Source of the DNA: Cohnella sp. SGD-V74
GTDB lineage: Bacteria; Bacillota; Bacilli; Paenibacillales; Paenibacillaceae
Length of the DNA: 64,000 nt
Direction of reading: 5' to 3'
Assembly (NCBI RefSeq): GCF_003001675.1
Contig: NZ_PVYW01000033.1
Location: 1-64,000 of the forward strand
The first letter of the stretch is position 1. The number at the start of each line of letters is the position of its first letter. Below the pieces are notes generated by a model. That model saw nothing but the letters and a program-made list of their open reading frames with translations, had not been told where the DNA came from and made no database searches. Of this stretch, positions 41,260 to 49,092 are shown one piece after another. Position numbers and translations under genes: made by a program.

Positions 41260-41967
41260 ATGGACCACAATAACAATTCCAAACCAAACGAATCGGCCGA
41301 GCTGGACGCGAACTCGGCTGCGGACGACCGCGCGGTTCGCGGCGACGGAACGGGCGCCTCTTCCGAAGCGAACCGGAATAGCAAAGACGCGAAGCGGCCG
41401 GGCAACGAGCTGCTGGAGTGGATCAAGGCGCTTGCGATCGCCGGCGTTCTCGTGTTCGTCATCCGCTGGTTTCTCGTCAGTCCTTTTATCGTCGACGGAC
41501 CGTCCATGGAGCCGAATTTCTGGGACCGCGAGCGGATTATCGTCAACAAAATCATCTACGACATTCGCGAGCCGAAGCGCGGGGAAGTGATCGTGTTCCA
41601 CGTGCCGCAGGAAGGCCGCGACTTTATCAAACGCGTAATCGCGTTGCCTGGCGAGACCGTCAAGGTCGAAGGCGACCAAGTATACATAAACGGGGAACCG
41701 CTCGCCGAAACTTATTTACAGGAAGCCTACGATAAAGCCCATTCGCAAGGCGTGCTGTACAATCGTTACGACGGGGACCGCTCCAACTTCCCGAACAGCT
41801 CTTTCCCGGACGGTGTCGTGCCGGAGGGAACGGTGTTCGTGATGGGCGACAATCGGCCGAACAGCGAGGACAGCCGAATGATCGGCTACGTCTCGATGGA
41901 CGAGATCGTCGGCCGCGCCGATCTGATTTTCTGGCCGATCCCGGATTTCAAATTGGTCAAGCATTAA
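41260..41967 (+). CDS. lepB: Type I signal peptidase
   Basis: 235 aa membrane peptidase that cuts secretory signal peptides. A long polar cytoplasmic tail (1-49) is followed by one membrane segment (WIKALAIAGVLVFVIRWFLV). The catalytic dyad is Ser82 (DGPSMEPNF) and Lys124 (FIKRVIALPG), with the later box GDNRPNSEDSR. AGAGG lies ahead of the ATG. It follows rplS, as in many Bacillota. Confidence 0.95.
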   Translation: MDHNNNSKPNESAELDANSAADDRAVRGDGTGASSEANRNSKDAKRPGNELLEWIKALAIAGVLVFVIRWFLVSPFIVDGPSMEPNFWDRERIIVNKIIYDIREPKRGEVIVFHVPQEGRDFIKRVIALPGETVKVEGDQVYINGEPLAETYLQEAYDKAHSQGVLYNRYDGDRSNFPNSSFPDGVVPEGTVFVMGDNRPNSEDSRMIGYVSMDEIVGRADLIFWPIPDFKLVKH

Positions 41968-41984
41968 CCGATTATAGCATTCAC

Positions 41985-42034
41985 AAGGGGCTATCCCCGA
42001 TCATCGCGCGATGACCGACGGGACGGCCCCGTTC
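41985..42034 (+). terminator. Hairpin after lepB
   Basis: GGGGC-TATCCCCG-ATCATCG pairs with CGATGA-CCGACGGGAC-GGCCCC with internal loops, followed by GTTCTAT. It is stable but has a poor T-run. Confidence 0.45.
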
Positions 42035-42058
42035 TATAGGTAAGGAAGGTGAAGCATC

Positions 42059-42931
42059 ATGACGATTCAGTGGTTTCCCGGACATATGACCCGCGCGAGA
42101 CGGCAGATCGAAGAGAAGCTGAAGCTGATCGATGTCGTGTTCGAACTGCTCGACGCGCGCATCCCAAGCTCCAGCCGCAACCCGATGGTGGACGAAATCA
42201 CGGGCGCGAAGCCGCGGCTTGTGCTGCTCAATAAGGCGGATTTGGCCGATCCGGAGAGAACGGCGGAGTGGAGCCGGCATTTCCGCGAGCAAGGGCTGGC
42301 GGTTCATGCGATCGACGCGAACGCCGGAGCAGGGGTCAAAGATCTGGCCGGCAAGGCGAAAGAGCTGCTGAAGGAAAAGATCGACCGGCAGATCGCCAAA
42401 GGCATGAAGCCGCGCCCGATTCGCGCGTTGATCGTCGGCATCCCGAACGTCGGCAAGTCGACGCTGATCAACCGGCTGGCCGGACGCAACATTGCCGTGA
42501 CCGGAGACCGGCCCGGGGTGACGAAAGGGCAGCAGTGGATTCGGTTCGGCGGAGAGCTGGAGCTGCTGGACACGCCGGGGATTCTATGGCCGAAGTTCGA
42601 GGATCCGATCGTCGGGTTCCGGCTGGCGGCAACCGGCGCTATTAAAGAAGACGTTATTCATATCGACGAAGTCGCCTGTTTCGTTCTCAAGGTGCTCGTC
42701 GAGGAATACGGTTCGGTGCTGGGCGACCGTTACGGTCTGACGGACCTGCCGGAGGAGCTGCCGGACATGCAGGCGGCGGTCGAAGTGCTGGAGAGCATCG
42801 GCAGACGCAGAGGCTGTATCGTCAGCGGCGGCAATGTCGACTACGAGAAGGCGGCGACGGTGCTGCTGCGGGACTTGCGCTCGGGCAAGCTGGGAAAAAT
42901 GACGCTGGAAATGCCTGGCGAGGCGCAATAG
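42059..42931 (+). CDS. rbgA: Ribosome biogenesis GTPase RbgA (YlqF)
   Basis: 290 aa circularly permuted GTPase needed for late 50S assembly. The motif order is permuted: NKAD (LLNKADLADP) near 58 comes before Walker A GIPNVGKST near 128 and DTPG (LLDTPGILWPKF) near 173. The N-terminus QWFPGHMTRARRQI is the family signature. GGAAGGTGAAGC stands before the ATG. In many Bacillota rnhB follows directly; here about 5.4 kb of other genes intervene. Confidence 0.96.
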   Translation: MTIQWFPGHMTRARRQIEEKLKLIDVVFELLDARIPSSSRNPMVDEITGAKPRLVLLNKADLADPERTAEWSRHFREQGLAVHAIDANAGAGVKDLAGKAKELLKEKIDRQIAKGMKPRPIRALIVGIPNVGKSTLINRLAGRNIAVTGDRPGVTKGQQWIRFGGELELLDTPGILWPKFEDPIVGFRLAATGAIKEDVIHIDEVACFVLKVLVEEYGSVLGDRYGLTDLPEELPDMQAAVEVLESIGRRRGCIVSGGNVDYEKAATVLLRDLRSGKLGKMTLEMPGEAQ

Positions 42932-43045
42932 GAAGCTGCTTGGCCGCCGTTCGTCGGCAACGGCATCGGCTTGTGCGCAACGAGTGGTTTGCCTCGTCAT
43001 CAAGCAGGCACCGTGCCGATGTCCAGCAACGATAAATCGTTTGCG

Positions 43046-43091
43046 AGAAGCTGCCTTTCACGGGTCCGGGACCCGTACGGCGGCTTCTTTT
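43046..43091 (+). terminator. Terminator after rbgA
   Basis: AGAAGC-TGCC...ACGGGTCC pairs with GGACCCGT...GGC-GGCTTCT, followed by TTTGTTT. The inner stem ACGGGTCC/GGACCCGT is perfect. Confidence 0.75.
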
Positions 43092-43193
43092 GTTTGCGTA
43101 AGGCCGCAAATTCTATCTTCCAATCGCAGCGCACGCGTATTACAATGATAGATAAACTAACATGACTTGCGAGGGAAGATAGGGGAGTTCGCC

Positions 43194-43889
43194 ATGCGCA
43201 TTCTGGCATTCAAACATTTCGAATTCGACGATACGGAGGCGCTCGAAGTTTGGGCGGGCCGCCGCGATTATCGGCTGACGATTCACGACCCTTCTGAGGG
43301 CGTGAAGAAGGAATGGATCGAAGAGACGGATTTGCTCGTCGTGTTGGGCGGTCCGATGAGCGTATACGAGGAACGGCGACATCCTTGGCTGGTCGAGGAG
43401 AAGCGGTTTGTGGAAGGAATGCTGGCGGCGGAGCGCAATGTGCTCGGCATCTGCTTGGGCGCGCAGATGCTCGCGGACGTCCTCGGTGCGTCGGTGCGCC
43501 GTCATGACTTCAAAGAAGTCGGCTGGCACGAGATTCGGCGAACTTCGAATCGGCACCCGTGGCTGGCGGAGCTTCCCGAACGATTTCATTCGTTTCAATG
43601 GCATGGCGACACGTTCGAGCTTCCCGCGGGCGCGACGCTGCTCGCCGCCTCGGAAGCGTGCGAGAGGCAGGCGTTCGCTTACGGAAGTCACGCCGTAGGC
43701 TTGCAGTTTCATCTGGAAGCGACGCCCGCATGCATCGGGACGATGCTCGAGCGGTGGTCCGAGGAGTTGATCGACGCCCCTTACATCCAGCAGCCGGGCC
43801 GAATTCTGGACGAGCTTGATCGCAGCCAAGCTTCGTTTCGCATGCTTCACGGCATATTGGACGCGACCGCGGTCACGCCGGTTGGATGA
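43194..43889 (+). CDS. Class I glutamine amidotransferase-like protein (GMP-synthase type)
   Basis: 231 aa. The nucleophile elbow is NVLGICLGAQMLADVLG with Cys near residue 86, the oxyanion GGPM is at LLVVLGGPMSVYEE, and the His-Glu pair is in AVGLQFHLEATP near 177. It is a stand-alone glutaminase-fold domain of the YfeJ/GuaA-like group and could serve as a gamma-glutamyl hydrolase or an ammonia donor; no synthetase partner is adjacent. The ATG at 43194 has AGGGGAG six bases upstream. Confidence 0.85.
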   Translation: MRILAFKHFEFDDTEALEVWAGRRDYRLTIHDPSEGVKKEWIEETDLLVVLGGPMSVYEERRHPWLVEEKRFVEGMLAAERNVLGICLGAQMLADVLGASVRRHDFKEVGWHEIRRTSNRHPWLAELPERFHSFQWHGDTFELPAGATLLAASEACERQAFAYGSHAVGLQFHLEATPACIGTMLERWSEELIDAPYIQQPGRILDELDRSQASFRMLHGILDATAVTPVG

Positions 43890-43953
43890 CCGGCCGATCC
43901 CGTGCGAACGTTATCCGTCTTACCCGCGCATCATCGCGTCGCGGAAAATTAAG

Positions 43954-43981
43954 AAAGCCGCGTCCGGCCGGACGCGGCTTT
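43954..43981. terminator. Bidirectional terminator
   Basis: AAAGCCGCGTCCGG and CCGGACGCGGCTTT form a perfect 28-bp palindrome flanked by A- and T-runs. It serves the amidotransferase gene (+) and the convergent VOC gene (-). Confidence 0.85.
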
Positions 43982-44010
43982 TGCGTGTTTGAGCCCAATG
44001 GAGACGAGAT

Positions 44011-44424
44011 TTAATTCGCTTCCATGCTGAATTGCCAGGAGACTCCGTATTTGTCCGTCAGACTGCCATATACCTTGCTCCAAGGGACTTCCTGGAGTTC
44101 CATTAGGATTGTTCCGCCTTCTTTCAACTTATGGAAGGCATCCCGAAGTGCGTTCTCGTCATTCAGCACGAGAGCGAGGGAGAAGTTGTTCGTGCCTTGC
44201 TGGAAAGGCATTCCGGGGAACGTGTCGGAAAACATCAGCGTGCTCCCCCCGATGGTCAGGAACGTGTGCATGATTCGGTCCGCCGCTCCCGGAGGCAATT
44301 CCTCTTCGGAATGAATCGAACTGAAAGTCATCATCTGGGGTTCCTCGAGTCCGAACGCCTGTGCGTAAAACTGAACGACTTCCCGGGTGTTTCCGTCGAA
44401 ATTCAAATAAGGGTTTAACGGCAA
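44011..44424 (-). CDS. VOC-superfamily protein (PhnB/glyoxalase-like)
   Basis: 137 aa, with the PhnB-like arrangement: LNPYLNFDGNTREVVQFYAQAFG at the N-terminus, IMHTFLTIGGSTLMFSDTFPG in the middle and the terminal WSKVYGSLTDKYGVSWQFSM. Such proteins bind metal or small hydrophobic ligands, or confer resistance; the substrate is not predictable. The TTG start has GAGGAGTG upstream on the minus strand. It ends at the shared terminator. Confidence 0.85.
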   Translation of the reverse strand: MPLNPYLNFDGNTREVVQFYAQAFGLEEPQMMTFSSIHSEEELPPGAADRIMHTFLTIGGSTLMFSDTFPGMPFQQGTNNFSLALVLNDENALRDAFHKLKEGGTILMELQEVPWSKVYGSLTDKYGVSWQFSMEAN

Positions 44425-44513
44425 GCGGGTTCACTCCTCATCGAATGGATTCGAAAGGATGATACCACAGTTTTGTCCGAAAAACAAACGTACGTTCTGT
44501 TTTTCGGGAATTA

Positions 44514-45695
44514 TCATTCGGCCGAAGAACCGGGCTCGTTCTGTTCGCGCAGCGCGGCGTCGGCCAGCATCTGGAGCGCGACGTTGTCCATCGGCGGATT
44601 GTGCAGGCCGGCCCGGACATCGCGATAGTACCGCTCCAGAGGCGAGCGGCGGGACAGGCTCGTGCCTCCGACGATTCGCATGGCGAGGTCTACGATCCGA
44701 AGCGCGTTATTGACGGCGGCGTATTTGGCCAACCCGAGCTCGGGCCTTAATGAAGGCCGTCGTTCCTCCGTCTCGCGGTCCCATCGTTCGGCGGCCTCGT
44801 AGAGCAGCGCGCGGGCGGTTCGCAGCTCGGCCTCCATCTCGCCGATTGTCTGCCGGACGGTCGGGAGCGAGGAGATCGGCTCGCTTAACGTATTGGGGCG
44901 GTACGATCGCGCGAATTGCAGCGCGAAGTCTCTCGCCGCCCGGGCGATCCCGATGTAGCAGGCGGGAATATGCAGCAGCCAGCCTCCTCCGTCGTCGATC
45001 CCTTTGCCGGGAATCCGGTCGTCCGCTCCGGCGTAAGCTCCGTCCAGCACGACGTCGTGGCTTCCGGTCGCGCGCATTCCCAGCGTATCCCACGTTTCGA
45101 CGATGCTTACCCGATCGGAGCGCTTCACGAGAAACTCGCTTACGACGTCATCTTCGGGAACATACGCCGTCACGACGAAGCGATCCAGAATCGGGGACAA
45201 CGTGCTGAACGTTTTGCGTCCCGTAATGCGCCATCCTCCGTCTGCGCGGACGGCCGTCGTCTCGGGGCGGCCTCCGCGGCTCGGGCTGCCCGAAGCCGCT
45301 TCGCTCGCGAACGTATTGATCATCGTTCCGTCCCGGACGATGGAGCGGCATAGGTCGGCGAAGAGCGGCTGAGGCCACTTCCCGCTCATACGGAAGTGAA
45401 GCGTCTGGCCGACGTGCCAGCCGACGGCCAGCGCGGTCGATCCGTCGCCATACGCCAGCCGTTCCTGCAGCTGGACGAGGTCGTACAGCGACAATTCGTC
45501 GCCTCCGTATTGCTGGGGAACCGTTATTTTAAGGTAACCGGCTTCGCGCAATTCGGCGAAGTTCTCGAAAGGGAACGAACCTTCCCGGTCGTGCCGCTCC
45601 GCGCGCTCCGCGAACCGGGCCGCCAATTGCTCCGCCCAGGCTGCCCGGGCTTCTTCCTCGTTGTTTCGAATATAGGGATCCTTCCATTTTGTCAT
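44514..45695 (-). CDS. Acyl-CoA-dehydrogenase-like flavoprotein (DszC/SfnB type)
   Basis: 393 aa. The N-terminal helical domain includes FENFAELREAGYLKITVPQQYGGDELSLYDL, the middle beta domain INTFASEAASGSPSRGG and GWRITGRKTFSTLSPILDRFVV, and the C-terminal helices AMRIVGGTSLSRRSPLERYYRDVRAG. This resembles flavin-dependent monooxygenases of sulfur-compound or hydroxylating type more than true acyl-CoA dehydrogenases, which need a catalytic Glu that I cannot locate with confidence. A promoter and AAGGAGGG lie upstream. No partner flavin reductase is adjacent. Confidence 0.78.
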   Translation of the reverse strand: MTKWKDPYIRNNEEEARAAWAEQLAARFAERAERHDREGSFPFENFAELREAGYLKITVPQQYGGDELSLYDLVQLQERLAYGDGSTALAVGWHVGQTLHFRMSGKWPQPLFADLCRSIVRDGTMINTFASEAASGSPSRGGRPETTAVRADGGWRITGRKTFSTLSPILDRFVVTAYVPEDDVVSEFLVKRSDRVSIVETWDTLGMRATGSHDVVLDGAYAGADDRIPGKGIDDGGGWLLHIPACYIGIARAARDFALQFARSYRPNTLSEPISSLPTVRQTIGEMEAELRTARALLYEAAERWDRETEERRPSLRPELGLAKYAAVNNALRIVDLAMRIVGGTSLSRRSPLERYYRDVRAGLHNPPMDNVALQMLADAALREQNEPGSSAE

Positions 45696-45731
45696 CGGCT
45701 TTCCCTCCTTTTACGTGATCCATATTTTCTT

Positions 45732-45760
45732 ATTATACCTGTCAGAGAACCCGGCGTTAA
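45732..45760 (-). promoter_or_regulatory. Promoter of the flavoprotein gene
   Basis: On the minus strand TTAACG (45755-45760) and TATAAT (45732-45737) are 17 bp apart, about 37 bp upstream of the start codon. Confidence 0.65.
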
Positions 45761-45883
45761 TCTCCCTTGCAACAAGATGGGCAAATTTTCTCAATTGATC
45801 CGAAGTACGCTGGCGCGGTGACGGGCAGCCGGCAAGCTGACATAGTTTATGTTAACAAATAAAACCGTCAGGGAGGGAGGCAA

Positions 45884-46642
45884 GTGAAGTACGCCAGCAA
45901 GTCGATCGCAAGCAAATGGAGAAAAACCGGATGGATGCTCGAGGATTCCAGTCTGCGTCCTTTCGTTCCCGAGACGCGGTTGTTCACCGGAGTGAACCTG
46001 GAGGCGATGTTGGGTCGTTACGCGGTGCTTTATTTCAAGCCTTCAAGAGGAACAGGGGGCAAAAAGATTACCCGCATCGAACGGTCGCCTGCGGGGGGCT
46101 ACCGCATGAAGGGAACCGGCGGAACCCGAAACGGTCTGTCGACGGACGAGCTGTACGCTCGGCTTAAGTCGCTCACGGGCGGCAAACGGTACTTACTGCA
46201 AAGGGGTATCGATCTGGCGCTTACGGGAGGCAGCCCGTTCGATCTTCGCGTTATGACGCAGAAGGACGGGGGGCGTTGGGTTACGACGGCTTTGTTCGCC
46301 AAGATCGGGAAGAAAGGGAAAGTTGTCACCAACTATCACAGCGGGGGGAGGGTGGCCGCTTTTAAAGACGCGATGAAGGGGGCCGGTTATTCCGATTCCT
46401 CGATCGGCGAAGCGTATAGAAGATTGGGCTTTCTCGGAGAGGCGGCGGGAGCCTGCTTCGACCGTCACCTGGACGGCTTTCGGGAGATCGGACTCGACGT
46501 CGCGATCGACAAGGAGGGGCGCTTCTGGATTCTTGAGGCGAACACGCGTCCGCAGTATTATCCTTTGAAAAACGTGGACAGATCGGCGTACCGGCGCATT
46601 AGCGATTATGCGAAGAAGTATGGACGGGGCAAGAGGAGGTAG
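45884..46642 (+). CDS. YheC/YheD-family ATP-grasp protein
   Basis: 252 aa. The ATP-grasp fold is indicated by YAVLYFKPSRGTGGKKITRIER, RYLLQRGIDLALTGGSPFDLRVMTQKD and GLDVAIDKEGRFWILEANTRPQYYPL with its metal-binding Glu/Asn. YheC/D proteins are spore-coat-associated in Bacillus and often occur in several copies in Paenibacillaceae. The GTG start follows GGGAGGGAGG. The last codons are part of a duplicated tract that continues downstream (46622-46786). Confidence 0.85.
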   Translation: MKYASKSIASKWRKTGWMLEDSSLRPFVPETRLFTGVNLEAMLGRYAVLYFKPSRGTGGKKITRIERSPAGGYRMKGTGGTRNGLSTDELYARLKSLTGGKRYLLQRGIDLALTGGSPFDLRVMTQKDGGRWVTTALFAKIGKKGKVVTNYHSGGRVAAFKDAMKGAGYSDSSIGEAYRRLGFLGEAAGACFDRHLDGFREIGLDVAIDKEGRFWILEANTRPQYYPLKNVDRSAYRRISDYAKKYGRGKRR

Positions 46643-46786
46643 CGGGCAGAGTTGGGAATGGACGAGCGGGCAACCGACTATGCGGAAAAGTATGGACGGG
46701 GCGAGAGGAGGTAGCGGGCAGAGCTGGGGAAGGACGAATGGACGGGGCAAGAGGAGGTAGCGGGCAGAGCCGGGGAAGGACGATAG
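46606..46786 (+). repeat. Tandem duplication of the 3' end of the YheC/D-like gene
   Basis: GGACGGGGCAAGAGGAGGTA, the end of the coding sequence, recurs as GGACGGGGC at 46694 and 46740 (spacings 72 and 46 bp). The second unit also copies the preceding TATGCGGAAAAGTAT (46680-46694), matching the coding TATGCGAAGAAGTAT. The copies lie after the stop codon and have no start codon. Confidence 0.8.
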
Positions 46787-46906
46787 GGTAGCTTCTGGAA
46801 CGGCATCGTCGTCGGGACTTCGCCGGTCCCGACAGACGGCTTTACGGTCCTATATACGCTGGGCGAGCGCGGAAAATAGAGTTACAATGGAAGCAGGAAA
46901 GTGCGA
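46787..46906. other. Non-coding gap with hairpin before repeat copy B
   Basis: The only clear element is GTCGGGAC/GTCCCGAC (46811-46818 with 46826-46833, loop TTCGCCG), possibly a weak terminator of the YheC/D-like gene. No reading frame is convincing. Confidence 0.45.
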
Positions 46907-47124
46907 GTTCAAAAAGTCCGGTTTTCAGCACCGAGGCTGGTCGTTCGCCTTACGGCGAACTGCTCGCCCATGCATCCTGGAAGGTTGGATGAAGACCGTT
47001 GATGAGGAACGGTCGTAAAGCGTAGTGGAAGCTACGTGAGCACCGGAAGAGACGGCTGAATTCAAGATTCGATGTCGAGTATGCATCCCGAGAGGCTTCG
47101 TGATCAAAAGCGGAGTTTTTGAAC
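46907..47124. repeat. Full-length structured repeat with terminal inverted repeats, copy B
   Basis: A 218-bp element starting GTTCAAAAAGTCCG and ending CGGAGTTTTTGAAC, homologous along its length to copy A (5432-5652). Identical stretches include GGCGAACTGCTCGCCCATGC and GGCTGAATTCAAGATTCGA. Hairpins are kept with changes on both strands: GTTCGCC-TTAC-GGCGAAC, and CGTAG/CTACG where copy A has TGTAG/CTACA. GACCGTT/AACGGTC forms a stem here. It ends ten bases before the ribosome site of the DUF393 gene. Confidence 0.75.
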
Positions 47125-47148
47125 AACCTCTGAAAGGGGACGGTGGTC

Positions 47149-47568
47149 ATGAACCGCAAAGGGAGCCAAGCCCAGCCGATCGTGCTGCTGATAGACGGAC
47201 ACTGCAACATGTGCCACGGTCTTGCCAAGTTCGTTATCCGCCGGGACAAGCGGGCGATTTTCCGGTTCGCTTCGCTGCAGTCGGAATTGGGCAGGCGTCT
47301 GCTGAAGGAAGGCGGCATGCGCGAGGATGCGCTGGAAACGTTCGTTATGGTCGATAACGGGAAATATTTTACGAAGTCGACGGCGGCTCTGAGAATAGGG
47401 AGGAAGCTGGGAGGGCCCTGGGCGCTTGCTTATCCGGCCATCGCGCTTCCGCGTTTCGTGCGGGATCGGGTTTACGACTTCGTCGCGCGCCGGCGTTACC
47501 GCTGGTTCGGCCACAGCGAAAGCTGCCTTCTGCCGACTCCGGAAATGCGCTCGCGGTTTCTGGATTAG
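47149..47568 (+). CDS. DCC-family thiol-disulfide oxidoreductase-like protein (DUF393)
   Basis: 139 aa. The redox motif is CNMC in LLIDGHCNMCHGLAKFVIRRDK (about 17-38), followed by FRFASLQSELGRRLL and the family region YPAIALPRFVRDRVYDFVARRRY. Function is unproven; members have a thioredoxin-like fold. The ATG at 47149 is nine bases after AGGGGA; an in-frame GTG at 47143 is less likely. Repeat copy B lies directly upstream, so its promoter, if any, is inside or beyond the repeat. Confidence 0.82.
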   Translation: MNRKGSQAQPIVLLIDGHCNMCHGLAKFVIRRDKRAIFRFASLQSELGRRLLKEGGMREDALETFVMVDNGKYFTKSTAALRIGRKLGGPWALAYPAIALPRFVRDRVYDFVARRRYRWFGHSESCLLPTPEMRSRFLD

Positions 47569-47617
47569 GAGCAAGCGGAAGAAGAGCCGTTGGACGGCGG
47601 TTGGTTTTATTGAAGGG

Positions 47618-48163
47618 TTAGAATTTTTTCAATTCAGCAATATCCGCTTCTTGAGAGAGCGAACGAACGGATAGGCGCTCCAAAATTTTCTGTTGTTCTT
47701 TTTGGATTCCGAGCAAAGTCTGTTGGCTCGACTTAAGCTGGTGCGCATCGCTTTTGAGATCGGACATGTCTTCCGAGAGGACCGCGACATCTTGTCTGAG
47801 AAAGGAAACGTCATCTTTGAGGACTGTTACGTCTTGTTTGAGAAAGGAAACGTCATCTTTGAGGACTGTTACGTCTTGTTTGAGAAAGGAAACGTCATCT
47901 TTGAGGACTGTTACGTCTTGTTTGAGAAAGGAAACGTCATCTTTAAGGACTGTTACGTCTTGTTTGAGAAAGGAAACGTCATCTTTAAGGACTGTTACGT
48001 CTTGTTTGATTTGTCGAACGTCCTCGGTCAGTTCTTCCACCTTGGCATTGGTTGAGCCGACAATGTGAATGAGTTGTCTGACATGCTCCCCTTGGCTATT
48101 TTGTTGAAGTTGCATGGCTTCCATTTGGCTCAACAAAAGGTCCAGCTTCGCATCGTTCATCAA
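47618..48163 (-). CDS. Heptad-repeat coiled-coil protein
   Basis: 181 aa, almost entirely coiled coil. Residues about 52-122 are five copies of a 14-residue unit, QDVTVLKDDVSFLK, encoded by 42-bp near-identical DNA repeats (roughly 47787-48010). The flanks are non-repeated helices (LDLLLSQMEAMQLQQNSQGEHVRQLI and QQTLLGIQKEQQKILERL). No signal or membrane segment. Similar small coiled-coil proteins are common in Paenibacillaceae, with no known role. Repeat number is likely to vary between strains, in steps of two heptads without breaking the frame. The GGGCGAAATTG before the ATG gives a weak ribosome site. Confidence 0.7.
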   Translation of the reverse strand: MMNDAKLDLLLSQMEAMQLQQNSQGEHVRQLIHIVGSTNAKVEELTEDVRQIKQDVTVLKDDVSFLKQDVTVLKDDVSFLKQDVTVLKDDVSFLKQDVTVLKDDVSFLKQDVTVLKDDVSFLRQDVAVLSEDMSDLKSDAHQLKSSQQTLLGIQKEQQKILERLSVRSLSQEADIAELKKF

Positions 48164-48387
48164 TTTCGCCCTCCGCGCAATGAAAATAAAAGGAAGATTT
48201 GTTTCTGAATGCGAACGTATGTGCCATATTGTAAGTATATCCTAAATGCGGGGAATAAGGCAAGTGCTTGTTATCGAAAGTTGAGAGCGTGCTGCCGGAG
48301 GGGCGAAGCCAAAAAAGGCTTGGCATTTGGGCGGCTATGACGGACAATAAAGCAGCAAACGGATTGGATTGGGGAGGAACGTCTTAC

Positions 48388-49014
48388 ATGGAAGAAATCA
48401 ATCGGTTGGCCTACGAGAGCGAACTGTGGTCGCATGGCGTGACGGCGGTGGCGGGAGTCGACGAGGTCGGGCGAGGCTGTCTGTTCGGGGATGTGGTGGC
48501 GGCCGCGGTTGTGCTGCCGGTCGGGCTCGTGCTGGAAGAGGTCAACGATTCGAAGCAGATCAGCGAGAAAAAAAGGGACAGGCTTTACGAGCAAATTATA
48601 TCGGAAGCGGCCGCGTGGTCGGTCGCGCGAGTAGAGCCGTCCGTTATCGATAAGATCAATATCCGGCAGGCGTCGAGGCTGGCGATGAAGCAGGCTGTGC
48701 TCGGCCTCGGAATCGCGCCCGAGCATCTGCTCGTCGACGCGGAGAGCGTGGATCTGGATATCGGGCAGACGGCGATCATTAAGGGAGACAGCTTAAGCCA
48801 GTCGATCGCGGCGGCGTCGATTGTCGCCAAGGTGACGCGGGACAGGCTGTGCGCGGAAGTGTGGGATTCGCTGTATCCCGGCTACGGGATCGCGGTACAT
48901 AAAGGCTACGCAACGAAGACGCATCGTCAGGCGCTGCTTGAGCTCGGGCCGACGCCGCTGCACAGGCGCAGCTTCCTGAAAGGCATAAGCGTCGAGCAGC
49001 AAGTTCTGTTCTGA
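48388..49014 (+). CDS. rnhB: Ribonuclease HII
   Basis: 208 aa. RNase HII cuts the RNA strand at ribonucleotides in DNA. The catalytic residues appear in AGVDEVGRGCLFGDVVAAAV (Asp-Glu), LLVDAESVDLDIGQ (Asp) and SIVAKVTRDRL (Asp); a Cys replaces the more usual Pro in GRGPL. I use the ATG at 48388, nine bases after GGGGAGGA; in-frame starts at 48337 or 48268 would add unrelated residues. It is followed by ylqG, as in Bacillus. Confidence 0.92.
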   Translation: MEEINRLAYESELWSHGVTAVAGVDEVGRGCLFGDVVAAAVVLPVGLVLEEVNDSKQISEKKRDRLYEQIISEAAAWSVARVEPSVIDKINIRQASRLAMKQAVLGLGIAPEHLLVDAESVDLDIGQTAIIKGDSLSQSIAAASIVAKVTRDRLCAEVWDSLYPGYGIAVHKGYATKTHRQALLELGPTPLHRRSFLKGISVEQQVLF

Positions 49015-49092
49015 AGCCGGAGAGAGCCATTCACGAAAGGCTTTTCGGGTGCCGATACATAAGGGATAAGGCGTTAGCGGGGAGGAAAAGGC

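Noticed and set aside
43559..43819. Frame inside the amidotransferase gene
   Set aside because: Shifted shadow; the Cys-His-Glu residues are in the annotated frame.
47787..48010. Regular direct repeats considered as a CRISPR array
   Set aside because: Units are contiguous 42-bp codon repeats encoding heptads, with no unique spacers and no cas genes.
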